Assembly: GCA_964017185.1 (NCBI GenBank)
Contig: OZ024871.1
Coordinates: 6,316,214-6,380,213, forward strand
Direction: 5' to 3'
DNA: 64,000 nucleotides
Origin: Rugalucina vietnamica
Lineage: Eukaryota > Mollusca > Bivalvia > Lucinida > Lucinidae
Shown: one piece after another, positions 39,604-49,862 of the stretch
Layout of the letters: every line of letters starts with the position of its first letter
Position numbering within the stretch: the first letter of the stretch is position 1
Notes under the pieces: model-generated
The model's input: only the letters and a program-made list of their open reading frames with translations
Database searches by the model: none
Told to the model about the DNA's origin: nothing
Made by a program: the position numbers and the translations under genes

Positions 39604-39722
39604 CTCGATGAAGTCAGATGTCCTTTTAGGGACGCCTCCCCAGGAACAGTACTGTGGCATCCGTTCTTTCTTATTTACATCAACGACATGCCAGAAATTA
39701 TCAGAGTGCAGTCTATTTCACA
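39604..39722 (+). mobile_element. LINE reverse transcriptase scrap
   Basis: Across about 120 bases the translation holds GTVLWHPFFLIYINDMPEI, equivalent to the GxVLGPLLFLIYINDLP segment of LINE reverse transcriptases (end of motif B region). Nothing else of the element remains, so it is a very short fossil wedged between two MITEs. Confidence 0.65.
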
Positions 39723-39900
39723 GGGAAAACATGTCCATGAAATGTATACTTTTTCAACCCCACATTTATATAGTAAAACTGGGGTGTACATGGGTAAACC
39801 TATCTTTCTTATAGTGTATACAAGACATAGATACATAGATTGTGGGTACTCGTTAGAACCGCCTTCTAGAGTCTATGTTTTGAGCAGAAATTGAGAGAGA
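39723..39900 (+). mobile_element. Family P MITE, left half
   Basis: GGAAAACATGTCCATGAAATG, GTAAAACTGGGGTGTACATGG, CATAGATTGTGGGTACTCG and AGTCTATGTTTTGAGC are present; the right end is lost. It is followed at 39925-39990 by four iterations of TTCTATAAATTTATAGA, each a perfect little palindrome. Confidence 0.7.
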
Positions 39901-40034
39901 GAAAAAAACTATCAAATATAGAATAATTTTTCTATAAATTTATAGAATATTTTCTATAAATTTATAGATATTCTATAAATTTATAGATACTCTTTGAATC
40001 AGTAGGGGAGTTAAAACACAACGGTAACATAATT

Positions 40035-40270
40035 GTGCCGCCTCGTGGGAAAACTAACAATGTGATTTCCGACCAGGACCGACATAAACCGACCTGTACA
40101 GTCACAGAACAGAGCTAGAATCTTGAAATTTCGGATTTAAGTAGAAGAGGAACTGTACTATCCGAGAAGCGAAAACAAAGTCGCTGATCAGTTTCGCAGC
40201 TACTGCGAAGCTGATCTGCGCCTTTGTTTTCGCCTAGGCAGATTGTTGGTTTTCCTATGTGGCGGCTCAA
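40035..40270 (-). mobile_element. Family G MITE
   Basis: GCCGCCTCGTGGGAAAACTAAC, GACCTGTACAGTCACAG, AAACAAAGTCGCTGATCAGT, GCTACTGCGAAGCTGATCTG and GGTTTTCCTATGTGGCGGCTC bound a nearly complete copy. Between 40271 and 40799 no gene or repeat is recognised. Confidence 0.8.
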
Positions 40271-40804
40271 CTATTATATATATGCTTTCAAAATATCGTT
40301 CTCGTACGAGCGTATGGGGGAAATTTTAACTTGTCCGTTTTCTCGAGAACATGCTTAATTCCCTTTCCGAGTTGGATAGCTATTCTTTGTGAGAGACGGT
40401 TAATCAGTTTACGGGCAAAGAAAGGACCTAATCTGTCTGGTCAAAATTGAATCCAATGTGTGGCAAAATACCTTATTGGATAACGGATCCGCAAGATAAC
40501 TCAATTCCACATTTAATCTGTCATTTAGATAATTACTAATACGCTGATCCATCTGAATAAATATGTTTTCTCTAACCGCCCATTTATTAATGACAGTCTA
40601 ACTCGGAAATCGCTTCAATATATCTTCATTTTCGTCCAGTTTAAAAGAGCAAACGAAATTAGGCACTTGACGAAACGAGAAATTGACGATGCAAACCATT
40701 TGGAGATCTAAGTTTGTCGTCATGGTTTCAAGTCATTATTATAAATAAGTTTTCTTGGGTCATAATGTGTGTACTCCAAATAGAAGGACAAAGGTACAGA
40801 AAAG

Positions 40805-41050
40805 ATGTTCTTATTACAAAAACTTGCCCATGCAATATATAGAGATTTTTTGGTAGACAAAATGAACATTTTCGCCGGAAAATTTCAATGTTTTTAATAT
40901 TTTTGCTCAAAACACAGATTGCGGGTACACATTAGAACCGCTTCGACGAGACGGTTCTAACGAGTACCCACAATCTATGGAGCAAAAATAAGAAAAAGTG
41001 GGTTACATGTACGAGGTGGTATTTATTGCACGGACATGTTTTCCTGATGT
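40805..41050 (-). mobile_element. Family P MITE
   Basis: AAAACTTGCCCATGCAATAT, CACAGATTGCGGGTACACATT, a GAACCGCTTCGACGAGACGG centre, CCCACAATCTATGG and GCACGGACATGTTTTCC are in family order; part of the GGGGTATACC arm is deleted. Confidence 0.75.
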
Positions 41051-41238
41051 GCAAACCAGATAACATGCAGGGAACCGAATTTTTGCGAAAGTAAACAATA
41101 CCAAGTTAAACTTTATGTCCGAGTTTTTGAGCAGGTGTTGGAATAATAGAAGAAGACTGTCACATTGATAATATAAACTCCGACAGGTTGTCATCGAACG
41201 GAGCCCTGGTCAAGGAACACGTTTTACCAAGAAATTGA

Positions 41239-41514
41239 ACCTTGTGTGCCACGAAGCTTCCGTTTGCATTAACAAAGCATCACAGAAACATAAACAACAC
41301 TGAACCTCTTAATGAAACAGACAAAAAAAACTCAACATTAACGTCAAATGAATCTGAATTAACGGAGCAGAAGAAGGTGAATAACTTAAGCAACGATCAG
41401 GATCATATGCTAGCTAGATGGGAAACATTATATGCTAATAAGCACATTAATGGCACAGACAATACAAAACAAGATCGACCACAAACATCACTTTTGTGCA
41501 TTACGAAAATTTGA
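41239..41514 (+). CDS. Asparagine-rich open frame, possible exon
   Basis: A stop-free frame of about 91 codons between two family P copies encodes a polar, Asn/Lys/Glu/Thr-rich stretch. Five potential N-glycosylation sequons occur (NNT, NET, NST, NES, NGT). There is no cysteine pattern, signal peptide or recognisable domain, no ATG near the left end, and no convincing splice acceptor. It could be part of a secreted or extracellular protein, or a chance frame in A-rich DNA. The 3' end runs into the family P copy at 41500. Confidence 0.25.
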   Translation, partial: TLCATKLPFALTKHHRNINNTEPLNETDKKNSTLTSNESELTEQKKVNNLSNDQDHMLARWETLYANKHINGTDNTKQDRPQTSLLCITKI

Positions 41515-42835
41515 CCATGCAATATACAGATATTTTTTCACATGTAAAAAAAAAATGAAAATTTCATCAGAAATTTTGATTGATTGATTGATTGATTGAT
41601 TCTTTTATTTCCTCCTCGAGGGAGAGCATCGGCGAGGCGGTTCTAACGAGTACTTACAATCTACACTGAAACAAAGTTATAAAGAGGCCACTTTTCAAAC
41701 TCATTTTTTGTTTCTAAGCCAAGTTCAAAATTGCACAATTTTTTGCCAAAAGACGTGTCTTTCAAGTAAGTAACGTTCCAAAGTGTTAAGAAATAATTTT
41801 CTTTTACTAAAGGCGTTTTTGGAGTAAAAATGCAAAAATCAATGTTTTTAAATAAAAAATTGGATACAGCACACCATTTATTGAAATTAGGAACGGGTGT
41901 CATCAAAGGGGTCGTTACGGCTCGGAAAAACATCAAACATTCGAATTTTCTCTTCTGGTAGAATTTTTATGCATTTTTAAAAATCGCCAATTTTGAGATT
42001 TTTTGAAAAATTCATAAATGTGCCTCTTAAACATGTTGACCCCTGTTAAATTCACTTGATGAGGCCTGGAAATGAGAGATATAATTCGACTGAACTGTTT
42101 TTGACCATTTTCGAGGACCAACATGTCAAGGCTGCCGCACACTTCCGGTTTCAATGCCAATTTTTAACGAACAAAATAACAAAATTTGTGGACGATTTTT
42201 TTAATTTTCAAAGTTTATCAGAGTCTAGTATTTGACCTAAATAATCGCTGAAAATTTCAATGCCGTGCTGCTGATAATAACGCAACTGGAGAAGAACAAA
42301 GTTGGTATGCAAATTGCATACAAAAGCTGAATTCCTGTTATTCAGGTTGTTGTCTTCTTGCATGTGCAAAACAGAAACGAAGATTCTTATTGCAGCAACA
42401 CTTTTGACTTAATTTTATCTTGCATCATGGCAGTCAGTAGCACTTTCAAATAAATTAAAATGTAAAAACACAACGTCATAATATGACATTTAATTTGATG
42501 TTAATAAAGTGTGACTTTTTGAAATAGGGTACCTTTACACATGCTTCGTCTGTGTGAGAAGTATCACGCATTTTGGAATGCAGAAACTCACAGAGCCACT
42601 GTTAGACATTGGTTTATTCATATGATCATGAATTTTAATTGATCGTATTTTACTTTCTGAACTAGAAGACAAAATATGAGGTGGCCTCTTATAACTTTTT
42701 TTCAGTGTATGTTTTGGACCAAAAATAAGAAGAAAATAGGTATACCCCTCGATACCCCAGTTTTGCTATATAAAAGTGGGGTTTAAGGGGGTATACCTTT
42801 AATGGACATGTTATCCTGATGGGTCAGTAATATAT
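41500..42835 (-). mobile_element. Family P MITE split by a TIR element
   Basis: The first part (41500-41663) has GACCATGCAATATACAG, a GATT microsatellite (41578-41602) replacing an arm, and GGCGAGGCGGTTCTAACGAG. The second part (42708-42835) resumes TATGTTTTGGACC and runs through GGTATACCCCTCGATACCCC to CATGTTATCCTGATG. In intact copies CAATCTATGTTTTGG is contiguous. Confidence 0.8.
41664..42707. mobile_element. TIR element in family P, TA target site
   Basis: The left end CACTGAAACAAAGTTATAA and the right end, read inward, CACTGAAAAAAAGTTATAA, continue to GAGGCCAC on both sides. TA flanks both ends (41662-41663, 42708-42709). The 1044-bp element has no transposase frame and is presumably a non-autonomous Tc1/mariner-type element. 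Confidence 0.85.
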
Positions 42836-43065
42836 TAACATTACTTGTGGCTTTTTAACAAGTTAACATGTCGCGGAACACAACGCGTACTGATCAGGGT
42901 ACATAGACATGCTGTTCAGTTACTTTGTTTCACTGAATCTCTTCTATTACAGATTTTAGATGCTTAGAGGAGACGGTGACAGAGATCGAACTTCGGGTAA
43001 AATATCAGGTCGTCTCAAAAGTATAATGTACAAATTCGTTTTGAGCATAGGACGCATTGTAGCAA

Positions 43066-43168
43066 CGATAAGTGTCCATCAACGACTTCTGTTCACCATG
43101 GACAATAGTCGTTGCGGCCGCAACGACTTCTGTCCACTAGCTAAATGGACAATAGTCGTTGAGCATGT
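43066..43168. repeat. Duplicated hairpin CAACGACTTCTGT...ATAGTCGTTG
   Basis: Two adjacent units each read CAACGACTTCTGTYCAC, then ATGGACAATAGTCGTTG, so each folds on itself; a NotI-like GCGGCCGC joins them. The rest of 42836-43837 shows no gene, apart from a plus frame at 42960-43217 that spans this hairpin and is probably fortuitous. Confidence 0.6.
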
Positions 43169-43517
43169 AGATAGAGCACTGCGAAAAATGCTTATTACTG
43201 TTAAAACCGTTCTGTAAGTACCTGTATGATCGAAAGCTTTTGTTTCATTTAAAATGACAGAAACATAGAATAAAGCATACATGTAAAGAAACAATTCAGA
43301 TAGCACTGCTTCTGTCTTCGATATTCACCCTTAACAAGTAGTATGATTTTCGATATTCTACCACTATTTCATTTCGTCTGTCTCATACACATATACCGTG
43401 TAGCAAGCATACTTTTACGATTTCCATATAATTTAAAGGGAAGATATGCAATTTATTCGATGATGTGTTTCTTTTTGGTGTCAGTATATTGAAAAACAAC
43501 ATCAACAACATCACCAA

Positions 43518-43630
43518 CAACAAAAACAAAACAAAACAAAATAAAACAAAATGAAATGAAATAAAATAAAATAAATAAATAAATAAATAAATAAATTATT
43601 AAATAAATAACATAACATAACATAAAAGAG
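43518..43630. repeat. A-rich simple repeat (AAAAC)n(AAAT)n(ACAT)n
   Basis: Runs of AAAAC, then AAAT and AAATA, then AACAT units. Confidence 0.85.
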
Positions 43631-43837
43631 ACAACGCTTATGCTACGTTGATAATAGACAGAGAATCGAGTTATGTGTATTATTTCAATTCACAAACAAG
43701 TATAACATTACTTTTAATTAATCATATAGTTTTCGTTTTCAGACGGCTGAAGTTTAGCTGGATTTCAACGGAAGTTCGATCTCCTTACGACCAGATAAAT
43801 CCACACTATCCACGCGCATCACTGCAGTTCAATAAAA

Positions 43838-44078
43838 TATGAGCCGCCTCATGGGAAAACAAACAATCTGCATATGCGAATACAAAGACGCAGATCAGCT
43901 TCGCGGTAACCGCGAAGCTTATCAGCGCCTTTGTTTTCACTACACGGATACTACAATTCCTCTTCTTCTTAAATCCGAAATTTCAAGCGTCTAGCCTGCT
44001 TCTGTGACTGTGCAGCCTGTTTTGTGTCGGACTTGTTCGGAAACCACACTGTTTGTTTTCTCACGAGACGGCTCAAAT
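43838..44078 (+). mobile_element. Family G MITE, well preserved
   Basis: ATGAGCCGCCTCATGGGAAAAC, CAATCTGCATATGCGAATAC, CAGATCAGCTTCGCGGTAAC and its mirror CGCGAAGCTTATCAGCGCC, AATCCGAAATTTCAAGC, GTGTCGGACTTGTTCGG and CTCACGAGACGGCTCA make a near-complete copy. The inner palindrome arms (AAGGCGCAGATCAGCTTCGCG) are ~25 bp and the outer ends ~25 bp. No gene is seen from 44079 to 44617. Confidence 0.85.
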
Positions 44079-44617
44079 GTTTCCATTAGTTTTCATATTG
44101 CGGTGCTGGAATATCAGATAGGAACCATGAGACTAAATTGCTACAACATATTTTGATTGAGGGCACAGTGAGGTGACGATACACAAGATTGTCTGACAAA
44201 TTTAGGATTGAAAATTGCGCTTGATTGATGTGTTTCGGTTATACCAGAAGATTGAATCTGCCATGTTATACAAACACCGAGAGATTATTTGATTGCTTTT
44301 GACTCTGTCGGCATGGCAGGCGTTAGAAAATATTTGTTGGGTAAACACAAGGCAGAAGAGGCTTACTCAATACATGCCGCGTGGATAGCTTAGTTGTTAA
44401 ACGACGCACCATCAGCAAAAAAAGTAAATTTACATGTTTGCATGTACCATTCTCGCCATACGTGACAGCATGTGTTGTTTTACTGAATTTATATCATGCA
44501 GATACTATACATGTAATACCCAGTATTCGTCTTTTACCCAACAAAATGAAATTCTAAATTTACTAGCGCCTAACATATATAGAATATGCTGCACGGGCGT
44601 TGCTTTGTCATGAACAA

Positions 44618-44651
44618 TCTGTTTGTTTGTCTTTCTGTCTGTCTGTCTGTC

Positions 44652-44694
<43 letters not shown>

Positions 44695-44745
44695 CATTCG
44701 TTCGTTTGTCCGTCCGTCCGTCCGTCCGTCTGTCTGTCTGTCTGT
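44618..44745. repeat. (TGTC)n microsatellite with CCGT variant
   Basis: About 30 tetranucleotide units, mostly TGTC, with a CGTC-rich middle at 44705-44730. Open frames on both strands here are artefacts of the repeat. Confidence 0.95.
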
Positions 44746-44795
44746 TGTTTATATACCCAGAGACAAAAGAAAGTATACACTTTTCGATTACCATT

Positions 44796-45890
44796 TATAG
44801 CTCGATTGCACGTAGTGCAAAGAGCTATTGTAGTCACCATGGCCGTCCACTTTCCCGTTCCCGTTCCTGTGTGCGTCACACTTGCGTTAAAGTTTTCTAA
44901 TAGTCCATTTCTTGACAACCACTCATCAGAAAGCATTCATACTTGGACCATAGATACCCTGTAGGGTTAGCTTTTATTCCATGGCATCGGGCTCCTAGGT
45001 CCAGCTCAGGGGGTAGGGCTGGAGGTTAAAGTCTAGAACACCTTCAAAAATGGCTATTCTGTGGTAAAGTTTTCTAGAAGTCCATATCTTAACAACCACT
45101 CATCAGAAAGCATTGATACTTGGGCCATTGATACCCTGTAGGGTTGGCTTTCATTTCATGGCCTCGAATCCCTGAGTCCATGCCTGGGGTCTAGAGGTTA
45201 AAATTTAGAACACCATCAGTGGTATACTATTCAAGATGTCTATATCTTGAAAACCTTTTATCAGAGGGCTTTCATTCTTGGACCATAGGTACCCTGTAGG
45301 GTTGAGTTTTATGCCATGGCATCGTAAGTAAATGAAACAACACCAACATGAACTTAAGTCCAGTTTTAATTACATGTGTCACTTTATCCAACGTTTCGCC
45401 ATCTTGGCTTCTTCAGGAATATAGTAAACAAGTGTATGACGTCGCGCACCGTAAAACGCAATGTGTGACAGCGCTCCACGTCAAATACGTTGTGAGAAAC
45501 CAGTGGAAAAATCTACAATGTAACAGGGGCAAAACAGTCCCGTAATTGTGAACGCAGCAGTTAAGCAGTTAAAAATCTTACAGAGACAAAACTATTAGAT
45601 CGTTTGAAACAAATGTTCCTTATTTATTTTTATGCCATGGCATCGGAACCCTAGATCCATGCCTGGGGTGGGGCTTGAGGTTAAAAACTAGAACACTGTA
45701 AAAATGGATGTACTGCTGTGTAACTTTTACATATCTTGACAACAACTTATCATAAAACATTCGTACTTCATATACTTAAGGTTCCATGACATCGGACCTC
45801 TGGGTCGGAGTCAGAGGGTGGGGCTAGAGGTCAAAATCTAGAACTCACTAACATATATTTTCTTTTTATTTCTAGATAGAAACAACATAG
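44796..45890 (+). repeat. Molluscan TATAGCTCGA-type repeat with ~165-bp internal tandem units
   Basis: It opens with a fold-back, TAGCTCGATTGCACGTAGTG with mirrored CAAAGAGCTA, and a CpG-rich CCGTCCACTTTCCCGTTCCC phrase. Then about four units repeat AACCACTCATCAGAAAGCAT, TTGGACCATAGATACCC, TGTAGGGTT, TTATTCCATGGCATCGG and GGGGCTAGAGGTTAAA (starting near 44890, 45065, 45230 and 45640). I recall related repeats in other bivalves. A 303-bp insertion interrupts it at 45325. Confidence 0.7.
45325..45627 (-). mobile_element. Penelope-like short insertion with 18-bp target duplication
   Basis: The host word TTTTATGCCATGGCATCG occurs intact on both sides (45307-45324 and 45628-45645), a target duplication typical of retroposition. 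On the minus strand the insert holds CCTGAAGAAGCCAAGATGGC followed by GAAACGTTGG. This has the hammerhead-ribozyme core elements CTGAAGA, a GCC/GGC helix and GAAA that Penelope-like elements and retrozymes carry. No coding sequence is present. The family differs from family T. Confidence 0.6.
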
Positions 45891-45944
45891 CAAGATTGTT
45901 GGTCATTCATATTTTAACTTTGTGACACTGACTTGTGTGTCATG

Positions 45945-46870
45945 ACGGTAAGGGTGGGTTGACCTTCTTTTCATGGTCCAGTGATTTTGCCTTATATCTT
46001 GACACTCAATAAGTATATTTTCGTTCTTCTTTCAGATTATGAGTGAGTATGACCAGACATTTGCCCCCAATACACTTATAGGGCACTGTGACCTAATTTC
46101 ACGGTTCAGTGATTTTGCCTTATATCTTGACACTCAATAAGTATTGTCATACTTCTTTCAGATTATGAGTGAGGATGACCAGACCTTTGACCCTAAAATA
46201 GTCCTAGGTCATTGTGATCTAATTTCACGGTTCAGTGATTTCGTCTTATATCTCGGCACTCATTTGGTTTATGAACAAACTTCTTTCACACTATGTTTGC
46301 GTATGACTAGACCTTTGACCCTAAAGTAGTCCTAGGTCATTGTGACCTAATTTCACGGTTCAGTGATTTTGCCTCAGATCTTGGCACTCAATTGGTATAT
46401 GAACATACTGTTTTCACGATATGTTTGCGAATGACCAGACCTTTGACCCTGAAGTATTCCGAGGTCACTGTGACCTAATGTAATGGTCCAGTGATTTTTG
46501 CCTTATATCTCGACACGCAGTCGGTATTTTTTTACTTTTTTCAGATTATGAATGAGTATGACCAGACCTTTAACTCAAACGTTCTTAAAGGTCACTATGA
46601 CCTTATTTCATGGTTCAGTGATTTTGCTTAATATCTCAACACTCAATGGGTATATGATCATATTTCTTTCACATTACGAGTAAGTATGACTAGACCTTTG
46701 ACCCTAGAGTTCTTATAGGTCAGTGTGACCTTATTTCATGGTTCAGTGATTTCACCTTTTATCTCGGCACTCAGTTGGTATATGAACATGCTTCTTTCAT
46801 AATATGAGTGCGTCCTTTAAACCGCAGGCAGGTATTGTTAAGTGTCATGGTTCAGTAATTTTGCCTTATA
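45945..46870. repeat. Tandem array, ~130-bp unit
   Basis: Seven to eight units repeat GGTTCAGTGATTTTGCC, TTATATCTTGACACTCAAT, TCTTTCAGATTATGAGTGAG, TATGACCAGACCTTTGACCC and AGGTCACTGTGACCTAATTTC. Starts lie near 45968, 46108, 46229, 46350, 46488, 46617 and 46745. The AGGTCAnTGTGACCT half-sites resemble an everted or direct steroid-receptor-type word, but given the array this is probably incidental. Confidence 0.8.
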
Positions 46871-46997
46871 GCACCAATGCAAAAAATATGTTTGAGCATA
46901 ACGCTTTGGGTCACAGGTCGAGTTTGGCCTTATGTTTGACAAAGGTCAGAAGCAGTCGAGCACGCTGTCCTGCGACAGATCTAATTTTTCCTTAAGG

Positions 46998-47040
46998 TGA
47001 AAGTAGGCAATGATCAGGAAATGGCGCAACCAGAAAAAAT
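46998..47040 (-). mobile_element. Family T end, 40 bases
   Basis: GTAGGCAATGATCAGGAAAT then GGCGCAACCAGAAAAAAT is the extreme 3' end of family T, reversed. It abuts CTTAAGGTGAAA. Confidence 0.6.
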
Positions 47041-47136
47041 ATATTTTTGCTCCTACATTTAATTTGAATGAGCCGTTTTGATTGTATGTTTTATACAGAT
47101 GTAAATAAATAAAAAAAAACATGAATCATATTTGAC

Positions 47137-47590
47137 ATGATTTACGTATGGGACTGGTGCGGCCGGTCTTTAAATGTGAAACTTCAGTTTCGGACCCTCA
47201 CACTCATAGCCTCCAGGAAGAATTGGACAAAGGTCCAAAATCGTGCTGCAAGTAAATGTGCTGCAAGTTTTTTAATTGGAAATTACATTTTTGAAACTGG
47301 GAGTATGACTGGCATTTTAGGACAACTGAAATGGCAATCTCTTAGGACAATGCAGAAGGATAGTAGACTTAAACAGCTATATATATATATACAGGTTCTT
47401 GATGGTAAAGCCAGAATATATACGAATAGGCGTTGTAGAAATCAACACTCATTGGCATTAGCAAGCAGTGACTGAAATGACCTCACTGATTCTTTTTTCT
47501 CCTCTGCTGAAATGGCCGATGGCTTTCTGTTCAAGTTTGCATCTTACGAGAGGCAGGGACTAATTTCCCTCCGAGTGACCCCCTTGTGAA
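47137..47590 (+). mobile_element. LINE reverse transcriptase C-terminus, decayed
   Basis: The frame at 47137-47475 includes KVQNRAASKCAASFLIGNY, FETGSMTGILGQLKWQSL and RRCRNQHSLA; beyond the stop, another piece reads NDLTDSFFSSAE. These match the end of a jockey/CR1-type LINE protein (RAARFVxGNYxYETGSMTxxLxxLKWxSL... WNxLPxSL). It is a 5'-truncated, stop-containing fossil. Confidence 0.75.
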
Positions 47591-47727
47591 GTATTGTCAC
47601 CAGGAAACCATTCAGATTCGGGCGTTATGAAAATCGAATAATGGTGTAAGTTCGAATAAAGCGGCATCACCTTTAAAATTTTCAGTTCAAAAGAATTCAA
47701 AAGCATTAGAGACGACAACGTCGAATA

Positions 47728-47970
47728 ATTGAGCCACCTCATGGGAAAACCAACATTCTGCATAGGCGAAAACAAAGACGCAGATCAGCTTCGCGGTCAC
47801 CGCGAAGCTGATCAGCGCCTTTGGTTTCGCTACACGGATAGTACACTTCCTCTTCTACTTAAATCCGAAATTTCAAGATTCTAGCTCTTTTCTGTGCTTG
47901 TACAGGCCGGTTTGTGTCGGACCTGTTCGGAAACCACATTGTTGGTTTTCCCACGTGGCGGCTCAATTGT
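47728..47970 (+). mobile_element. Family G MITE, well preserved
   Basis: TTGAGCCACCTCATGGGAAAACC, AACAAAGACGCAGATCAGC, TTCGCGGTCACCGCGAAGC, GATCAGCGCCTTTGG, GTGTCGGACCTGTTCGG and TTCCCACGTGGCGGCTCAA form a complete copy flanked by matching TTGA/TCAA ends. Confidence 0.85.
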
Positions 47971-48194
47971 TAAAGAAGGGGCGTCATCAAATGCGCCACA
48001 ATAACAATAAACCGGTAGAGGGACACTTATATCCCGGAGAACGATTATCCTGAACAAATTGAGTCGTTGAGGTGTTTCTTTTCCAGTACAATGGAAACTT
48101 TTCAAAAGTGTTATAATTTTGAGAGTTTAAAACAATTTTACAGGGCTTTCACGAATTCAGACATAAAACCGTCTGTGCATTGACCCTAAAATAT

Positions 48195-48640
48195 ATGGAT
48201 CAACTATGATTTCAGTGTTCAAACATTCGATGGATCACGAGGAAGGTGTTTGAACACAAGGCCGCAGGCCGCGTGTTCAAACACCTTCCGAGTGATCCAG
48301 CGAATGTTTGAACACTGAAACACACCATGGTTGATCGCTATTCTTGCATTTTCACTCCAATCCACTTAAAATCTCATTAAAATAACATTAACAACGTAAA
48401 AACTGACCGAAAACCGCGGAGCACTTTCAACGTCGGCCATTTTGTTTCTACGAAACACATGACGTCACGTCGCATTGACCAATGACGTCGGCCAAAACCC
48501 ATGTTCAAACGGCACGTGAATTTCATGATTTGAACATGGGTTTTGCTGTTTGAACACGGCTTTCGACCAATCGAAAACGACTTCAAACAGGTATGCGCAT
48601 AGATATCTATGCAAGAATGTATTTTTGAAAATGGTACACC
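48195..48640. repeat. Fold-back elements of GTGTTTGAACAC type
   Basis: 48195-48342 is one palindrome: GTTCAAACATTCGATGGATC, GGAAGGTGTTTGAACAC and the centre GGCCGCAGGCC, then the mirrored arms and GGTTGATCG. To its right, CCATGTTCAAACGG is mirrored by TTTGAACATGGG (48499-48541). Outer words ATTCTTGCATTT (48345) and ATGCAAGAATG (48609) are inverted, suggesting one composite element. Confidence 0.75.
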
Positions 48641-48789
48641 GACACAAGTTTATTCTAAAACACGGATGAAACGATTTTATTCGTTCAATGTGGTTTTCAT
48701 ATTACTTAAACGATAAAAAACTGTAAGTTTTATTCGCTTTGCGATTGTCTGTCAGACTGACTAGAAGAACACATCCATGGCCTGTCTAA

Positions 48790-49078
48790 ACTCCTTTACA
48801 ACATTACGAAAACTTGCCCATGTAATAAACAGATATTTTTTAGCTTTAAAAATTGAAAATGTTCAGCGGAAAAATGTTGATATTTTTTTCTTATTTTTGC
48901 TCAAAACATAGATTGTGGGTACATGTAGAACCGCCTCGCCGAGGCGGTTCTAACGAGTACCCACAATCTATGTTTTGGAGCAAAAATAAGAAGAATAGGT
49001 ATACTCCTGCATACCCCAGTTTTTCTATATAAAAATTGGGGTTGAAGTGGGTATTCATTGCACGGACATGTTTTCCTA
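48790..49078 (-). mobile_element. Family P MITE, well preserved
   Basis: ACGAAAACTTGCCCATGTAAT, CATAGATTGTGGGTACATG, GAACCGCCTCGCCGAGGCGG (perfect centre), ACCCACAATCTATGTTTTGG, CTGCATACCCCAGTTTTTC and GCACGGACATGTTTTCC. This is the clearest reference copy in the window. Confidence 0.85.
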
Positions 49079-49087
49079 GTGGCGATA

Positions 49088-49862
49088 TACTTAGGGGATA
49101 ACTGTATTCAAATTTTTCATTTGGGGCGGTATATCGTCGGATATACGGTCGGAAATTTTGTTTTACGGCGACGCGTTAGCGGAGCCGTAAAACATGATTT
49201 CCGACCGTATATCCGACGATATACCACCCCAAATGAAAAATTTGAATATTGTTATCCCCATTCTAATGTACTTTTTAACTATAAACATCGAAAAATGCTT
49301 TGTTTTTCACGAAATGTGAGCGTGACGAGCGACGTATAACCACGACGTTAACCAATCAGAAGCGACGTTGCTCATGACGTTAGGTTTCCGACGGTACATC
49401 GCAGAATATACTGTCGCAAATTTTTGAGGTTATCCAATAAGACGTCGCGTAACATTCTCGAGTGCATTAGAATTAGGGGATAACTGTATTCAAATTTTTC
49501 ATTTGGGGCGGTATATCGTCGGATATACGGTCGGAAATTTTGTTTTACGGCGACGCGTTAGCGGAGCCGTAAAACATGATTTCCGACCGTATATCCGACG
49601 ATATACCACCCCAAATGAAAAATTTGAATATTGTTATCCCCATTCTAATGTACTTTTTAACTATAAACATCGAAAAATGCTTTGTTTTTCACGAAATGTG
49701 AGCGTGACGAGCGACGTATAACCACGACGACGTTAACCAATCAGAAGCGACGTTGCTCATGACGTTAGGTTTCCGACGGTACATCGCAGAATATACTGTC
49801 GCAAATTTTTGACGTTATCCAATAAGACGTCGCGTAACATTCTCGAGTGCATTAGAATGTAT
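49088..49862. repeat. Tandem duplication of a ~385-bp palindromic element
   Basis: Two copies (about 49091-49474 and 49475-49862) differ by one three-base gain (CGA) and a couple of substitutions. Each starts TTAGGGGATAACTGTATTC and contains a near-perfect palindrome, CATTTGGGGCGGTATATCGT through GGTCGGAAAT, turning at GACGCGTTAGCGGAGCC and returning to ACCACCCCAAATG. The rest of each copy (GAGCGTGACGAGCGACG, GACGTTAGGTTTCCGACGG, CATTCTCGAGTGCATTAG) is unpaired. Apparent 72- to 93-codon frames are artefacts of the duplicated palindrome. Confidence 0.9.

Noticed and set aside
44505-44964. Overlapping ORFs rich in Cys-Leu-Ser-Val or Arg-Gln-Thr-Asp
   Set aside because: They are translations of the (TGTC)n microsatellite in different frames.
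48195-49078. CRISPR-like array of palindromic repeats
   Set aside because: The repeats are long fold-back elements without regular short spacers, and this is a eukaryotic genome.
49058-49721. Two nearly identical ORFs of 93 and 72 codons
   Set aside because: They arise from the tandemly duplicated palindrome; the frame follows the hairpin and shows no protein-like conservation.
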